A stretch of 64,000 nucleotides of DNA, taken from NCBI GenBank assembly GCA_963788965.1, contig CAWBIK010000006.1:1922001-1986000 (forward strand). The letters are read 5' to 3'. This document shows positions 1 through 7,037 of the stretch, piece after piece (the stretch's first letter is position 1; every line of letters starts with the position of its first letter). Both the position numbers and the translations under genes were made by a program. This DNA is from QHXQ01 sp963788965 (GTDB taxonomy: Bacteria; Acidobacteriota; Blastocatellia; Pyrinomonadales; Pyrinomonadaceae). The notes under the pieces are model-generated. The model was not told where the DNA came from. It was given only the letters and a program-made list of their open reading frames with translations, and made no database searches.

Positions 1-181
1 CGATCCGGTCGCACTCTTTGCCGGCGTCGATCATGTGCGCGCGCAAGCCCGGCATATTCTTGAGCGTGCCGCTAATCGTAACGGTCACATCTTCAATCTC
101 GGTCACGGCATCTTGCCGCAGACGCCGGTTGATAACGTCGTCGCATTAGTCGAAGCGGTGCATGAGTTGAGCCAACGTTAA
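1..181 (+). CDS. hemE: Uroporphyrinogen decarboxylase, C-terminal end (partial)
   Basis: The window opens inside this gene; about 59 codons in frame 2 run to TAA at 179-181. The tail contains GHIFNLGHGILPQTPVDNV, which is the conserved C-terminal signature of HemE and closes the barrel around the active site. HemE decarboxylates uroporphyrinogen III to coproporphyrinogen III in the cytoplasm. The next genes on the same strand are hemH and hemG, so this is the upstream member of a heme operon. The missing N-terminal part lies outside the window, so length and start cannot be judged. Identification rests on the tail motif plus context. Confidence 0.9.
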   Translation, partial: DPVALFAGVDHVRAQARHILERAANRNGHIFNLGHGILPQTPVDNVVALVEAVHELSQR

Positions 182-238
182 CTTCGCTCGATCTGTGTTA
201 GTTGTTTACGTCAGGCGTGCAAGGTTCAAGGGACAAGC

Positions 239-1345
239 ATGGAGCAAACATACGACGCGCTGCTGATCGTCTCCTTCGGCGGCCCCGAAGCGATGAACGA
301 GGTCATGCCGTTTCTGCAAAACGTGCTGCGCGGGCGCAACGTGCCGCCCGAACGTATGCAGGCCGTGGCGCATCACTACGAACTGTTCGGCGGCGTCAGT
401 CCGATCAACGAACAGAACCGCAACTTGATCGCGGCGCTCCGCAAAGAACTCGACGCGCACGGGCCGCGCCTGCCTATCTACTGGGGCAATCGCAACTGGC
501 AACCTTTGCTCGCGGACACGCTCCGGCAGATGCGCGCCGATGGTATCAAACGCGCGCTCGCGTTCGTCACGTCCGCATATAGTTCTTATTCGGGCTGCCG
601 CCAGTACCGCGAGAACATAGAGCAGGCGCGCGCCGAAGTTGGCGCGGACGCGCCGCAGGTCGAGAAGTTGCGCGCCTTCTACAATCATCCCGGCTTCGTC
701 GAACCCAACAGCGAAAACTTAAAGGCCGCGCTCGCGCAGATTCCCGCCGAACGACGCGCGGCCGCGCAGGTTGCCTTCACCGCGCACAGCATACCGCGCT
801 CGATGGCGGACAACTGCGCTTACGAAGCGCAACTGCTTGAGACGTGCCGACTCGTCGCCGCAAGCGTGGGACACGAACACTGGCGACTCGTCTTTCAGAG
901 TCGTTCAGGTCCGCCCACGCAACCGTGGCTTGAACCGGACATATGCGATCATCTGAAGGAGCTTAAAGCCGACGGCACAACCGATGTCGTCGTCGCGCCC
1001 GTCGGCTTCATCTCCGATCACATGGAAGTGCTCTACGATCTCGACACCGAAGCGCGCCAACTCGCCGCCGAGATCGGCCTCAACATGATCCGCGCCGCGA
1101 CGGTCGGCACGCATCCGACCTTCATACGCATGATTCGCGAATTGATCCTTGAACGCATCGAGCCGCACCACACGCTGCGCCGTGCGCTCGGCGCGCGCGG
1201 GGTCAGCCACGACGTGTGCCCGGCTGATTGTTGTCTGCTAGGCGCAACGCGGCCCGTCAATCAAACCGCACAACTCGTCAAGCCTGATCAAACAACACAA
1301 CCGATTAATTCTGTCGGCTCGCATGAGCGACCAGCAACCAACTAA
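239..1345 (+). CDS. hemH: Ferrochelatase
   Basis: HemH inserts ferrous iron into protoporphyrin IX, the last step of protoporphyrin-dependent heme synthesis. The 368-residue protein is of normal family length. It begins with the VSFGGPE segment near residue 12. It carries the metal-binding and catalytic histidine in FTAHSIPRSM (about residue 183) and the glutamate in the DHMEVLYDLD segment (about residue 263). The C-terminal part has a cysteine cluster, CPADCC (about residues 328-333), of the kind that holds a [2Fe-2S] cluster in some bacterial ferrochelatases; whether it does so here is inference. ATG at 239 lies 57 bases after hemE. The 3' end overlaps the start of hemG by 23 bases, which suggests translational coupling. 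Confidence 0.95.
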   Translation: MEQTYDALLIVSFGGPEAMNEVMPFLQNVLRGRNVPPERMQAVAHHYELFGGVSPINEQNRNLIAALRKELDAHGPRLPIYWGNRNWQPLLADTLRQMRADGIKRALAFVTSAYSSYSGCRQYRENIEQARAEVGADAPQVEKLRAFYNHPGFVEPNSENLKAALAQIPAERRAAAQVAFTAHSIPRSMADNCAYEAQLLETCRLVAASVGHEHWRLVFQSRSGPPTQPWLEPDICDHLKELKADGTTDVVVAPVGFISDHMEVLYDLDTEARQLAAEIGLNMIRAATVGTHPTFIRMIRELILERIEPHHTLRRALGARGVSHDVCPADCCLLGATRPVNQTAQLVKPDQTTQPINSVGSHERPATN

Positions 1346-2783
1346 AACAGCCCGCGTCGTCGTCATCGGCGGCGGCATCAGCGGCCTCGCGGCGGCTTAT
1401 CAACTGACGCAAGCGAGCGCCGCTGCGAACGGCACGCTCGAAGTGCTGCTCGTCGAAGCGGGCGCGCGCGTCGGCGGCACGGTGCGGACGCACAAACGCG
1501 AAGGCTTTCTGCTCGAAACCGGCCCCGATTCGTTTATCTCCGAGAAGCCGGAGGCGCTTCAGCTTGCGCGCGAGCTTGGGCTTGAGTCGCGTCTGATCGA
1601 GACGAACGAGACGCACCGCCGCAGTTTCATCGTGCGCGGCGGTCGCCTGCGCCCCGTGCCCGAAGGCTTTCAACTGCTCGCGCCCACGCGCTTCTGGCCC
1701 TTCGTCACCACAGACATTTTCAGTTGGCCCGGCAAGGCGCGCATGGCGCTCGATCTATTGCTGCCGCGCCATGCCGCGAATGGGCAACAGGACGAAAGCC
1801 TCGCGCAGTTTGTCCGTCGCAGGTTCGGGCGTGAGGCGCTCGAACGCATGGCGCAACCGATGGTCGGCGGCATCTACACGGCCGATCCCGAACACTTAAG
1901 TTTGCGCGCGACGATGCCGCGCTTCCTCGACATGGAGCGCCAACACCGCAGCGTTATCCGTGCCATGTGGCACGCGCGCCGACGCAGCAACGACAAGCAC
2001 GCACGCGGCACGAGCGGTGCGCGCTACAGCATGTTCCTCTCGTTCGACGAAGGCGTGCAGGTCCTAACCGACACGCTGGCCGCGCGCTTGCAAGCTGTCA
2101 TTAAACTCAACGCACGCGCGCACGCGCTCGACTTTGATCCGGCCACACAACGTTGGCGCATCACGCTCGCCGACGGTGCGACGATCACGTGTGATGCCGT
2201 CTGCGTTGCGCTACCTGCCTACGCGGCGGCCCAACTGCTGCGCCCCACAAACGCGCAACTCGCCGTCGAACTCGACGCGATCCCTTACGCTTCAACCGCC
2301 ACCGTCAATCTCGCCTATCGTCGCGCCGACATCCCGCACCCGCTCGACGGCTTCGGCTTCGTCGTCCCCTTCGTCGAGCGCCGCACCGTGCTCGCCTGCA
2401 CCTTCAGCAGCGTCAAGTTCGCAGGGCGCGCGCCCGACAATCACGTACTGCTGCGCGCCTTCGTCGGCGGCGCGTTGCAACCCGATATGTTCGCGCTCGA
2501 TGAAGATGAAATGCTTGCTAAGGTACGCGCCGACTTGCACGCACTGCTCGGTATCACTAGCCCGCCGCTCTTTACCCACGTCGAGAAGTGGCCACGCTCG
2601 ATGGCGCAATACCACCTCGGCCACCTCGACCGCATCGCGCGGATCAAAGACCGCCTGCGCAGTTTCCCAACCCTGCAACTCGCCGGCAACGCCTACACCG
2701 GCGCGGGTCTGCCCGACTGCGTTCGCAGCGGCCGCACAGCCGCGGAAGAGATTATTCGTGGCTTGGAGTTGATGAGTAGGTAG
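1323..2783 (+). CDS. hemG: Protoporphyrinogen oxidase, HemY-type flavoprotein
   Basis: This oxygen-dependent type enzyme oxidises protoporphyrinogen IX to protoporphyrin IX, the substrate of the ferrochelatase encoded just upstream. The N-terminus has a dinucleotide-binding fold, VVVIGGGISGLAAAYQL (about residues 12-28), followed by the GGTVRTHKREGFLLETGPDS region typical of HemY. The C-terminus has the FAD-contacting LAGNAYTGAGLPDCVRSG (about residues 452-469). At 486 residues it has the usual length. The chosen ATG lies inside the end of hemH. The symbol hemG (also written hemY for this type) is used by family convention. Gene order hemE-hemH-hemG is common in bacteria and supports the call. 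Confidence 0.94.
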   Translation: MSDQQPTKTARVVVIGGGISGLAAAYQLTQASAAANGTLEVLLVEAGARVGGTVRTHKREGFLLETGPDSFISEKPEALQLARELGLESRLIETNETHRRSFIVRGGRLRPVPEGFQLLAPTRFWPFVTTDIFSWPGKARMALDLLLPRHAANGQQDESLAQFVRRRFGREALERMAQPMVGGIYTADPEHLSLRATMPRFLDMERQHRSVIRAMWHARRRSNDKHARGTSGARYSMFLSFDEGVQVLTDTLAARLQAVIKLNARAHALDFDPATQRWRITLADGATITCDAVCVALPAYAAAQLLRPTNAQLAVELDAIPYASTATVNLAYRRADIPHPLDGFGFVVPFVERRTVLACTFSSVKFAGRAPDNHVLLRAFVGGALQPDMFALDEDEMLAKVRADLHALLGITSPPLFTHVEKWPRSMAQYHLGHLDRIARIKDRLRSFPTLQLAGNAYTGAGLPDCVRSGRTAAEEIIRGLELMSR

Positions 2784-2816
2784 GCTGCGGTTATGCCGCA
2801 GGCAACGAAGCTCCGC

Positions 2817-3008
2817 TCACTCTTTACCAGTGCGCGGGTCATTAACTTTACGCGCGGTCGCACTGTGCGTGCTCTGCTTGATCGCTGCACGCCGCTTTTG
2901 TAACCGGCGCACGATAGCGATCTTCTCTTCAAAAGATAGTTGCGCCAACTCGCGGCGCGTAGTCTTCTTACGTTCGAACAGCGCGGTTACGTCTGGGTAG
3001 TTTTTCAT
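2817..3008 (-). CDS. Small partner protein of AbiEii-like nucleotidyltransferase
   Basis: This 63-residue basic protein starts with MKNYPDVTALFERKKTTRR and contains a predicted helical stretch with SFEEKIAIVRRLQ. Its start codon overlaps the stop codon of the upstream nucleotidyltransferase in an ATGA arrangement at 3005-3008, so the two are probably translated together. I recall similar short proteins beside AbiEii-family genes, but I cannot name a domain or catalytic residue. Being the small partner of a nucleotidyltransferase it could be a regulator or antitoxin; that is inference from context only. The reading frame is short, but the coupled start argues that it is real. Confidence 0.7.
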   Translation of the reverse strand: MKNYPDVTALFERKKTTRRELAQLSFEEKIAIVRRLQKRRAAIKQSTHSATARKVNDPRTGKE

Positions 3009-3514
3009 GGCCGATACTTACGCAGAAAGGCTTGCCACTTCTTGCTTAAACCGTAACGCGCCAGCACGTCGGCGAGCGCAACGGCATCTAAGACACCCGC
3101 CTCAAGAAACTGGCTTAGGCGAGCATAATCTTTCGGCCGGCCCGTTTCAAGCATGATGGCGGCGAGATGTTCCGCACGCATGACGCGGGTCGGCGTGCGT
3201 TTGAATTTAATCTCCATGGCCGCCTGCACCGCTTCAGCGATCAGCGGACTGTAGATTGGCAGAAACTGCACTGGCCAGCCTTCCACCTGAACGTACTCTC
3301 TGTCTTCAGTATAACCACGCGTCGCCAGATATTCATACAACGGGGCGAGCACAGCCAGTTCGTGTGGGGGTGACTTGACCGCGAAGAAGATGTCGAGATC
3401 GAAGGTGTCGAAAGGCTCGACGTAGAAGATGGCGGCGACGGCTCCGCCGATGGCATAGTCATCAATTACGCCGTCGGCTTTCATCCGGTTGATGACCTTT
3501 AGCGTCTTCTCCAT
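3005..3514 (-). CDS. AbiEii/AbiGii-like nucleotidyltransferase
   Basis: The 169-residue protein has a nucleotidyltransferase-like core: DYAIGGAVAAIFYVEPF (about residues 19-35), followed by FDLDIFF, which supplies the D-x-D metal-binding pair expected for the polymerase-beta-like fold. The rest, including the MRAEHLAAIMLETGRPKDYA segment, resembles the C-terminal part of AbiEii-type proteins, where a lysine-aspartate pair (KDYAR) follows. AbiEii proteins are the nucleotidyltransferase toxins of type IV toxin-antitoxin and abortive-infection systems. Many chromosomal relatives have no proven toxic role. It is cotranscribed with the small downstream gene through a four-base overlap. The specific substrate cannot be read from the sequence. 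Confidence 0.8.
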   Translation of the reverse strand: MEKTLKVINRMKADGVIDDYAIGGAVAAIFYVEPFDTFDLDIFFAVKSPPHELAVLAPLYEYLATRGYTEDREYVQVEGWPVQFLPIYSPLIAEAVQAAMEIKFKRTPTRVMRAEHLAAIMLETGRPKDYARLSQFLEAGVLDAVALADVLARYGLSKKWQAFLRKYRP

Positions 3515-3547
3515 AAACGGATAAGTGCGCCGAACCTTGCCTAAGTC

Positions 3548-4936
3548 TTACAAGTAGATCACGTGTGAGCGTCGCCAGAGGTTGCCGGGGATCGTGCCGG
3601 GTTCGGCGGCGGTGAGTAGGATGACGTAGTGGGCATCGTCGGGCGCGGCGGCGATGGTGTGCAGGTAATCGGTCGGCGACGCATCGGCCGTGCTTGTTGC
3701 CGGTTCGGCGAGTGCGAGGCGACGCAGGCAGGCATAGAGATGTTCGCGGCCCGCGCCGTATGCGCCCGTGTCTGTGCCGACTGTGAGTTGCACCTCGGCG
3801 CGCTCGTCTATGAAGTGTGCGACGAGCGACGCGGCGTGTGTGATGCCGCGCTCGAAACGTTCGGCGGCTTTGTGCAACTCATCTGCGCGCCGTTTGTTTG
3901 CGTCATTGACGTGCGCCTGCACGGCCGGTTCTGCGTCGCTTGTGCGCGTGTCGAAGACGACGTGGACGCGCCACAGGTCCTCAGCCGTGAACTCGCGCAC
4001 CATCAAACGCCGCGCGCGCGCCGTCGCCTTCCAGTCGATGTAGCGCACGTCGTCCTGCGTCTGGTAGTCGCGCAAGCTATGCAGGTCGTGCCCCACGCCG
4101 CGCCGGGCCGAGAGCATCCGGCCCGCGTTCATCGGCAGCAGGTGCAGTTCGTCGCCGAGCGGTTCGGGCTTCGGATAGATAACGAGGTCAACGTCGCGCG
4201 GCGCGTGCAGGCGACGGCGCAGGCGGAACATGCCGAAGGGAAAACGCGTGGACAACTCGAAGCCTGTGACGAGTACGTGCCCGCGCCGGTCGAACGTCTG
4301 CTCGACGCGTTGCTGCCCGCGCGTGCGCCGCGGCACGTGCAGAAAATATGCGAGCGTGCGTTTGAAGAAGCGTGTGCGCGGTACACGACGACGACGGCGC
4401 GCGGCCGGCGCAGCCACGGTCGGCGCAGCCACACGGCAACGCGCTTCGACGAGGATCGAGAACGACGACAGCACGCGCTTCGTGTTGTGCAACTGGACCA
4501 ACACGGGCGCTGGTTCGCCCGCGAAGATGTGATCGGGGAAACGAGCCGACACAACCAGATCGCGCAAGGCCGCGCGCGCCGTCGCCCACGCGACGAACAG
4601 CGTCGAAGCCAGCACCGAGAAGATCAGAAAGAGCAGGTTGTTGCCCGTGTTATAAGCCGCGAACCCGACGACGAGAAAGATACCGACGAAGATCGCGCCG
4701 CCCGTCGTCACCTGAAACGCCGGATCAAACCGCGCCACCTCCGCCCGCGCCGAACGCATCAACGGCGGCACGACGAAGATCGTAATCAGCGCCACGAACG
4801 CCAGCGACAAGAGCGCGCCCCAACGCGCCACCTCCCAATCGCCCGCCCGCCGGCCCAACCACGTCACCACCGCCGTCGCCAACCCGCCCGCGACGAGCAG
4901 CGTGCCCAAGATTGCTTTCCACCAAGCCCGAAACAT
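3548..4936 (-). CDS. DUF58-domain membrane protein
   Basis: The 462-residue protein has four predicted membrane helices in the first 120 residues: two near the N-terminus and two in the GAIFVGIFLVVGFAAYN and LLFLIFSVLASTLFVAW region. A soluble domain follows. It carries the DUF58 hallmark IDWKATARARRLMVREF (about residues 285-301), preceded by the VGHDLHSLRDYQTQDDVRY segment; the fold downstream resembles a VWA domain. DUF58 proteins are usually encoded beside MoxR AAA+ ATPases, and the gene upstream (5000-5983) is exactly that. Their joint role is thought to be chaperone-like maturation of complexes or cofactor insertion; the client here is unknown. A large opposite-strand reading frame over this gene is a GC-driven shadow. 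Confidence 0.9.
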   Translation of the reverse strand: MFRAWWKAILGTLLVAGGLATAVVTWLGRRAGDWEVARWGALLSLAFVALITIFVVPPLMRSARAEVARFDPAFQVTTGGAIFVGIFLVVGFAAYNTGNNLLFLIFSVLASTLFVAWATARAALRDLVVSARFPDHIFAGEPAPVLVQLHNTKRVLSSFSILVEARCRVAAPTVAAPAARRRRRVPRTRFFKRTLAYFLHVPRRTRGQQRVEQTFDRRGHVLVTGFELSTRFPFGMFRLRRRLHAPRDVDLVIYPKPEPLGDELHLLPMNAGRMLSARRGVGHDLHSLRDYQTQDDVRYIDWKATARARRLMVREFTAEDLWRVHVVFDTRTSDAEPAVQAHVNDANKRRADELHKAAERFERGITHAASLVAHFIDERAEVQLTVGTDTGAYGAGREHLYACLRRLALAEPATSTADASPTDYLHTIAAAPDDAHYVILLTAAEPGTIPGNLWRRSHVIYL

Positions 4937-4943
4937 AAGTCAC

Positions 4944-4992
4944 AGGTCACAGGTTAGTGTTGCTGTTGTTACTGACCACTAACCGCTGACCT
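4944..4992. repeat. Imperfect inverted repeat between moxR-like and DUF58 genes
   Basis: Arms at 4944-4959 and 4977-4992 match at 14 of 16 positions around a 17-base spacer. The element sits in the 63-base gap between the moxR-like gene and the DUF58 gene. It resembles in style the other intergenic palindromes of this window (6008-6130, 18685-18750, 55235-55302) but has a different core. It could form a hairpin in the mRNA. No run of T follows, so it is not a convincing terminator. Confidence 0.5.
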
Positions 4993-4999
4993 CAGTTGT

Positions 5000-5983
5000 T
5001 CACAGTGGGACACTGATCGTTTTTAAGAGTTCGCGGAGGACGGCTTCGGCTTCTTCGCTGCGGCGCAGTGAAGAGGAGAAGCGCGAGTTGACGACGAGGC
5101 GGTGGGCGAAGATGGGGAGCACGAGGCGCTTGATGTCGTCGGGCACGCAGTAGTCGCGCTCCTCTGTGAGCGCGAGGGCTTGCGCGGCGCGACAGAGGGC
5201 GAGCGTGCCGCGCGGCGATACGCCGAGATCGAGCATCTCCGAGTCGCGCGTCGCCGCGACGATTCGCATCAAGTAATCGACGAGCGCATCGTCCACGACG
5301 ACTTGTCGCACGGACTGTTGCAACTCGGCCACGTCCGCGGCGGTCAGCACCGGCCGCAGATTGTCGAGCGGGTCGCCCTGCTCGCGCTCGCGCAGGATCA
5401 CGCGCTCGCTCTCGGCGTCGGGGTAGCCGATGCGTATGCGGAGCATGAAGCGGTCGAGTTGTGATTCGGGCAGCGGGTACGTGCCGTGATGCTCGATGGG
5501 GTTCTGTGTGGCGACGACGATGAAGGGCGTGGGGAGTTGGTAAGTCGTGCCTTCGACCGTGACGTGGCGCTCGCCCATCGCTTCGAGGAGCGCCGACTGT
5601 GTCTTGGGTGTCGTCCGGTTGATCTCGTCGGCGAAAACGACGTTGGCGAAGATCGGGCCGGGGTGGAACTCGAACGTGTTCGCGCGTTCGTTAAAGACTG
5701 AGAGGCCGATTACGTCCGAGGGCAGCAGATCGGACGTGAACTGGATGCGCTGAAACGTGCAGTCGATGGCGCGTGCAAGCGCCTGCGCGAGCGTGGTCTT
5801 GCCCACACCGGGCACGTCTTCAACCAACAGATGACCGCCCGCCAACAGCGCGACCACTGCGAGGCGCACCGCTTCGGGCTTGCCCTTGATGACGCTCTCG
5901 ATAGCGGCGCGCAGGGCCTCGATCTTCTCGGCCACGCCCGCCGCCAACGCCCCCTCGTCCTGCGCCGCTTGTAAACGTCTCAT
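5000..5983 (-). CDS. MoxR-family AAA+ ATPase
   Basis: This 327-residue cytoplasmic ATPase has a Walker A motif GVGKTTLAQA (about residue 60), a Walker B motif VVFADEINR (about residue 114) and the following RTTPKTQSALLEAMGE stretch. Sensor 1 is VVATQNPIEHHGTYPLPE and the LDRFMLRI segment supplies the arginine finger region. These are the signature elements of the MoxR branch of AAA+ proteins. The DUF58 protein encoded 63 bases downstream on the same strand is the usual partner. ATG at 5983 is followed by a short charged leader. The 304 bases upstream separate it from a divergent pilin-like gene and hold an inverted repeat. Confidence 0.95.
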   Translation of the reverse strand: MRRLQAAQDEGALAAGVAEKIEALRAAIESVIKGKPEAVRLAVVALLAGGHLLVEDVPGVGKTTLAQALARAIDCTFQRIQFTSDLLPSDVIGLSVFNERANTFEFHPGPIFANVVFADEINRTTPKTQSALLEAMGERHVTVEGTTYQLPTPFIVVATQNPIEHHGTYPLPESQLDRFMLRIRIGYPDAESERVILREREQGDPLDNLRPVLTAADVAELQQSVRQVVVDDALVDYLMRIVAATRDSEMLDLGVSPRGTLALCRAAQALALTEERDYCVPDDIKRLVLPIFAHRLVVNSRFSSSLRRSEEAEAVLRELLKTISVPL

Positions 5984-6007
5984 GCCGGGGCATTATACAA
6001 CAGGAAG

Positions 6008-6130
6008 CAGTAGGCAGTGGGCAGTCGGCGGCAGACAATTAGGCAAAAAGCGGCGCGTCGAGAGTCGCTCAAGTTTCTGACCGTAGTTCAACCTGCGACC
6101 TTTCTTTCTTTAACTGCCCACTGCCTACTG
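6008..6130. repeat. Inverted repeat of the CAGTAGGCAGTGGGCAGT family
   Basis: The 18-base arms at 6008-6025 and 6113-6130 are exact reverse complements separated by 87 bases. Related words occur again near 56473-56490 and, on the opposite strand, near 56585-56603. It lies between divergent genes, so it is not a terminator for either. I interpret it as a dispersed intergenic repeat. Confidence 0.75.
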
Positions 6131-6153
6131 TGCTTTCGCCTACTGCTCCATAC

Positions 6154-6182
6154 TTTTGTCCCGCGCGGTGGTGTAGTAGAAT
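6154..6182 (+). promoter_or_regulatory. Possible promoter of pilin-like gene
   Basis: TAGAAT at 6177-6182 matches five of six bases of a sigma-70 -10 box. The hexamer 17 bases upstream, TTTTGT at 6154-6159, is a weak -35. The spacing and the position about 100 bases before the pilin-like start fit, but the -35 is poor and the call is tentative. Confidence 0.3.
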
Positions 6183-6287
6183 TTGGGTTGCTGAATTACG
6201 CGCTATGCGCCGCCTATTGCGCCGAGATTGTGGAACATGACAGGCGGGCGCGACGTGTAAGCGGTTTGTGAGGAGAGGGATTTATTT

Positions 6288-6767
6288 ATGACACGACCTG
6301 TTAAGACCCGGCGCGGCGTGCGCGGCTTCTCGCTGATCGAGTTGATGATCGTGATTGCGATCATCGGCATCCTGATCGGCGTCGGCATCCCGGCGTGGAA
6401 GAACTCGCAGATCGCGGCCAACGAGACGGCGGCGATCCAGAACTTACGCACCATCGCGGCCGAGCAGCGCACCTATTACATCGGGCATAAAGAATATGCT
6501 ACGTTCGATCAACTGATCGCGGCCGGCGGGCTTGACCAGAGTTTTGCGGGCGAGTCGCCCAACCGCGACGGCTACGTCTACACGATGAAGATCACGCCGA
6601 AGGCGAACAACCAGCCGCCCGTCTTCGGCGTCAACGCAGACCCGCAGGTCGGCGAAGGCTTGACCGCGACGGGTCGCCGCCACTTCTACATCGGCTCGGA
6701 CGTGAACAACGTTAAAGCCAACGACTCGCAACCCGCGACCGCGCAAGACCCGCCGCCGGGCACGTAA
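6288..6767 (+). CDS. Type IV pilin-like (prepilin) protein
   Basis: The 159-residue protein has a short basic leader ending in RGVRG, then FSLIELMIVIAIIGILIGVG. This is the classic class III prepilin signal: cleavage after glycine, N-methylated phenylalanine at +1 and glutamate at +5, followed by the hydrophobic assembly helix. The soluble domain (residues 35-159) is small and ends in a flexible PATAQDPPPGT tail. Such proteins are either type IV pilus or type II secretion pseudopilin subunits; no pilus assembly genes are in the window, so the system it serves is unknown. ATG at 6288 has a strong ribosome-binding site. It is the only such gene here. Confidence 0.88.
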   Translation: MTRPVKTRRGVRGFSLIELMIVIAIIGILIGVGIPAWKNSQIAANETAAIQNLRTIAAEQRTYYIGHKEYATFDQLIAAGGLDQSFAGESPNRDGYVYTMKITPKANNQPPVFGVNADPQVGEGLTATGRRHFYIGSDVNNVKANDSQPATAQDPPPGT

Positions 6768-6794
6768 GCACGCGCTCTTATCGTTACTAAACAC

Positions 6795-6825
6795 GTCGGC
6801 GCGGCTCGCTTGACGCCGCGCCGAC
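6795..6825 (+). terminator. GC-rich hairpin after pilin-like gene
   Basis: Arms 6795-6805 and 6815-6825 are perfect 11-base complements around a 9-base loop, 28 bases after the pilin-like stop codon. No clear T run follows, so it may be a transcript-stabilising hairpin or a weak terminator. Confidence 0.5.
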
Positions 6826-6881
6826 GCGCTTGTTAGGATTGCCGCTCGCCGCAACGAGCAACTGTTTTTGACAACTTAACT

Positions 6882-6954
6882 GCCCGCTTAGCTCAGTGGC
6901 TAGAGCACACGCTTCACACGCGTGGGGTCGAAGGTTCGACTCCTTCAGCGGGCA
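6882..6954 (+). tRNA. tRNA-Val (anticodon CAC)
   Basis: The 73 bases fold as a full cloverleaf. The acceptor stem is GCCCGCT paired with AGCGGGC, and the discriminator base is A at 6954. The D arm is GCTC-GAGC. The anticodon stem CACGC/GCGTG encloses the loop TTCACAC, giving anticodon CAC, which reads GTG (valine). The T arm is GAAGG/CCTTC with the TTCGACT loop. The CCA end is not encoded. It lies downstream of the pilin-like gene and directly before a strong terminator. Confidence 0.96.
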
Positions 6955-6970
6955 TTAAAATTCAGTTTTG

Positions 6971-7007
6971 CGAAAGCGGCCGTCAACAACATTGACGGCC
7001 GCTTTCG
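6971..7007. terminator. Strong intrinsic terminator, likely bidirectional
   Basis: Arms 6971-6986 and 6992-7007 form a perfect 16-bp stem with a 5-base loop, followed on the plus strand by GTGTTTT. It lies 16 bases after the tRNA and 30 bases after the 3' end of the minus-strand GH15 gene, so it can end transcription from both sides. Confidence 0.85.
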
Positions 7008-7037
7008 TGTTTTCATCACTACTTAACGCAAGGGTTA

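Larger units (their letters stand above)
5984..6287. other. Divergent intergenic region, moxR-like / pilin-like
   Basis: These 304 bases contain no convincing gene. They hold the control regions for two divergent genes, a long-spaced inverted repeat (6008-6130) and a candidate promoter for the pilin-like gene near 6154-6182. A good ribosome-binding site, GAGGAGAGGG, lies just before the ATG at 6288. Confidence 0.6.

Noticed and set aside
3629..4957. 442-residue open frame on the plus strand opposite the DUF58 gene
   Set aside because: Arginine-rich, no family resemblance and fully opposite a well-supported gene; expected from GC-rich codons on the other strand.
6866..6872. TTGACA just before the tRNA-Val gene as a -35 box
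   Set aside because: It is only about ten bases from the mature tRNA start, too close to serve as its -35 element.
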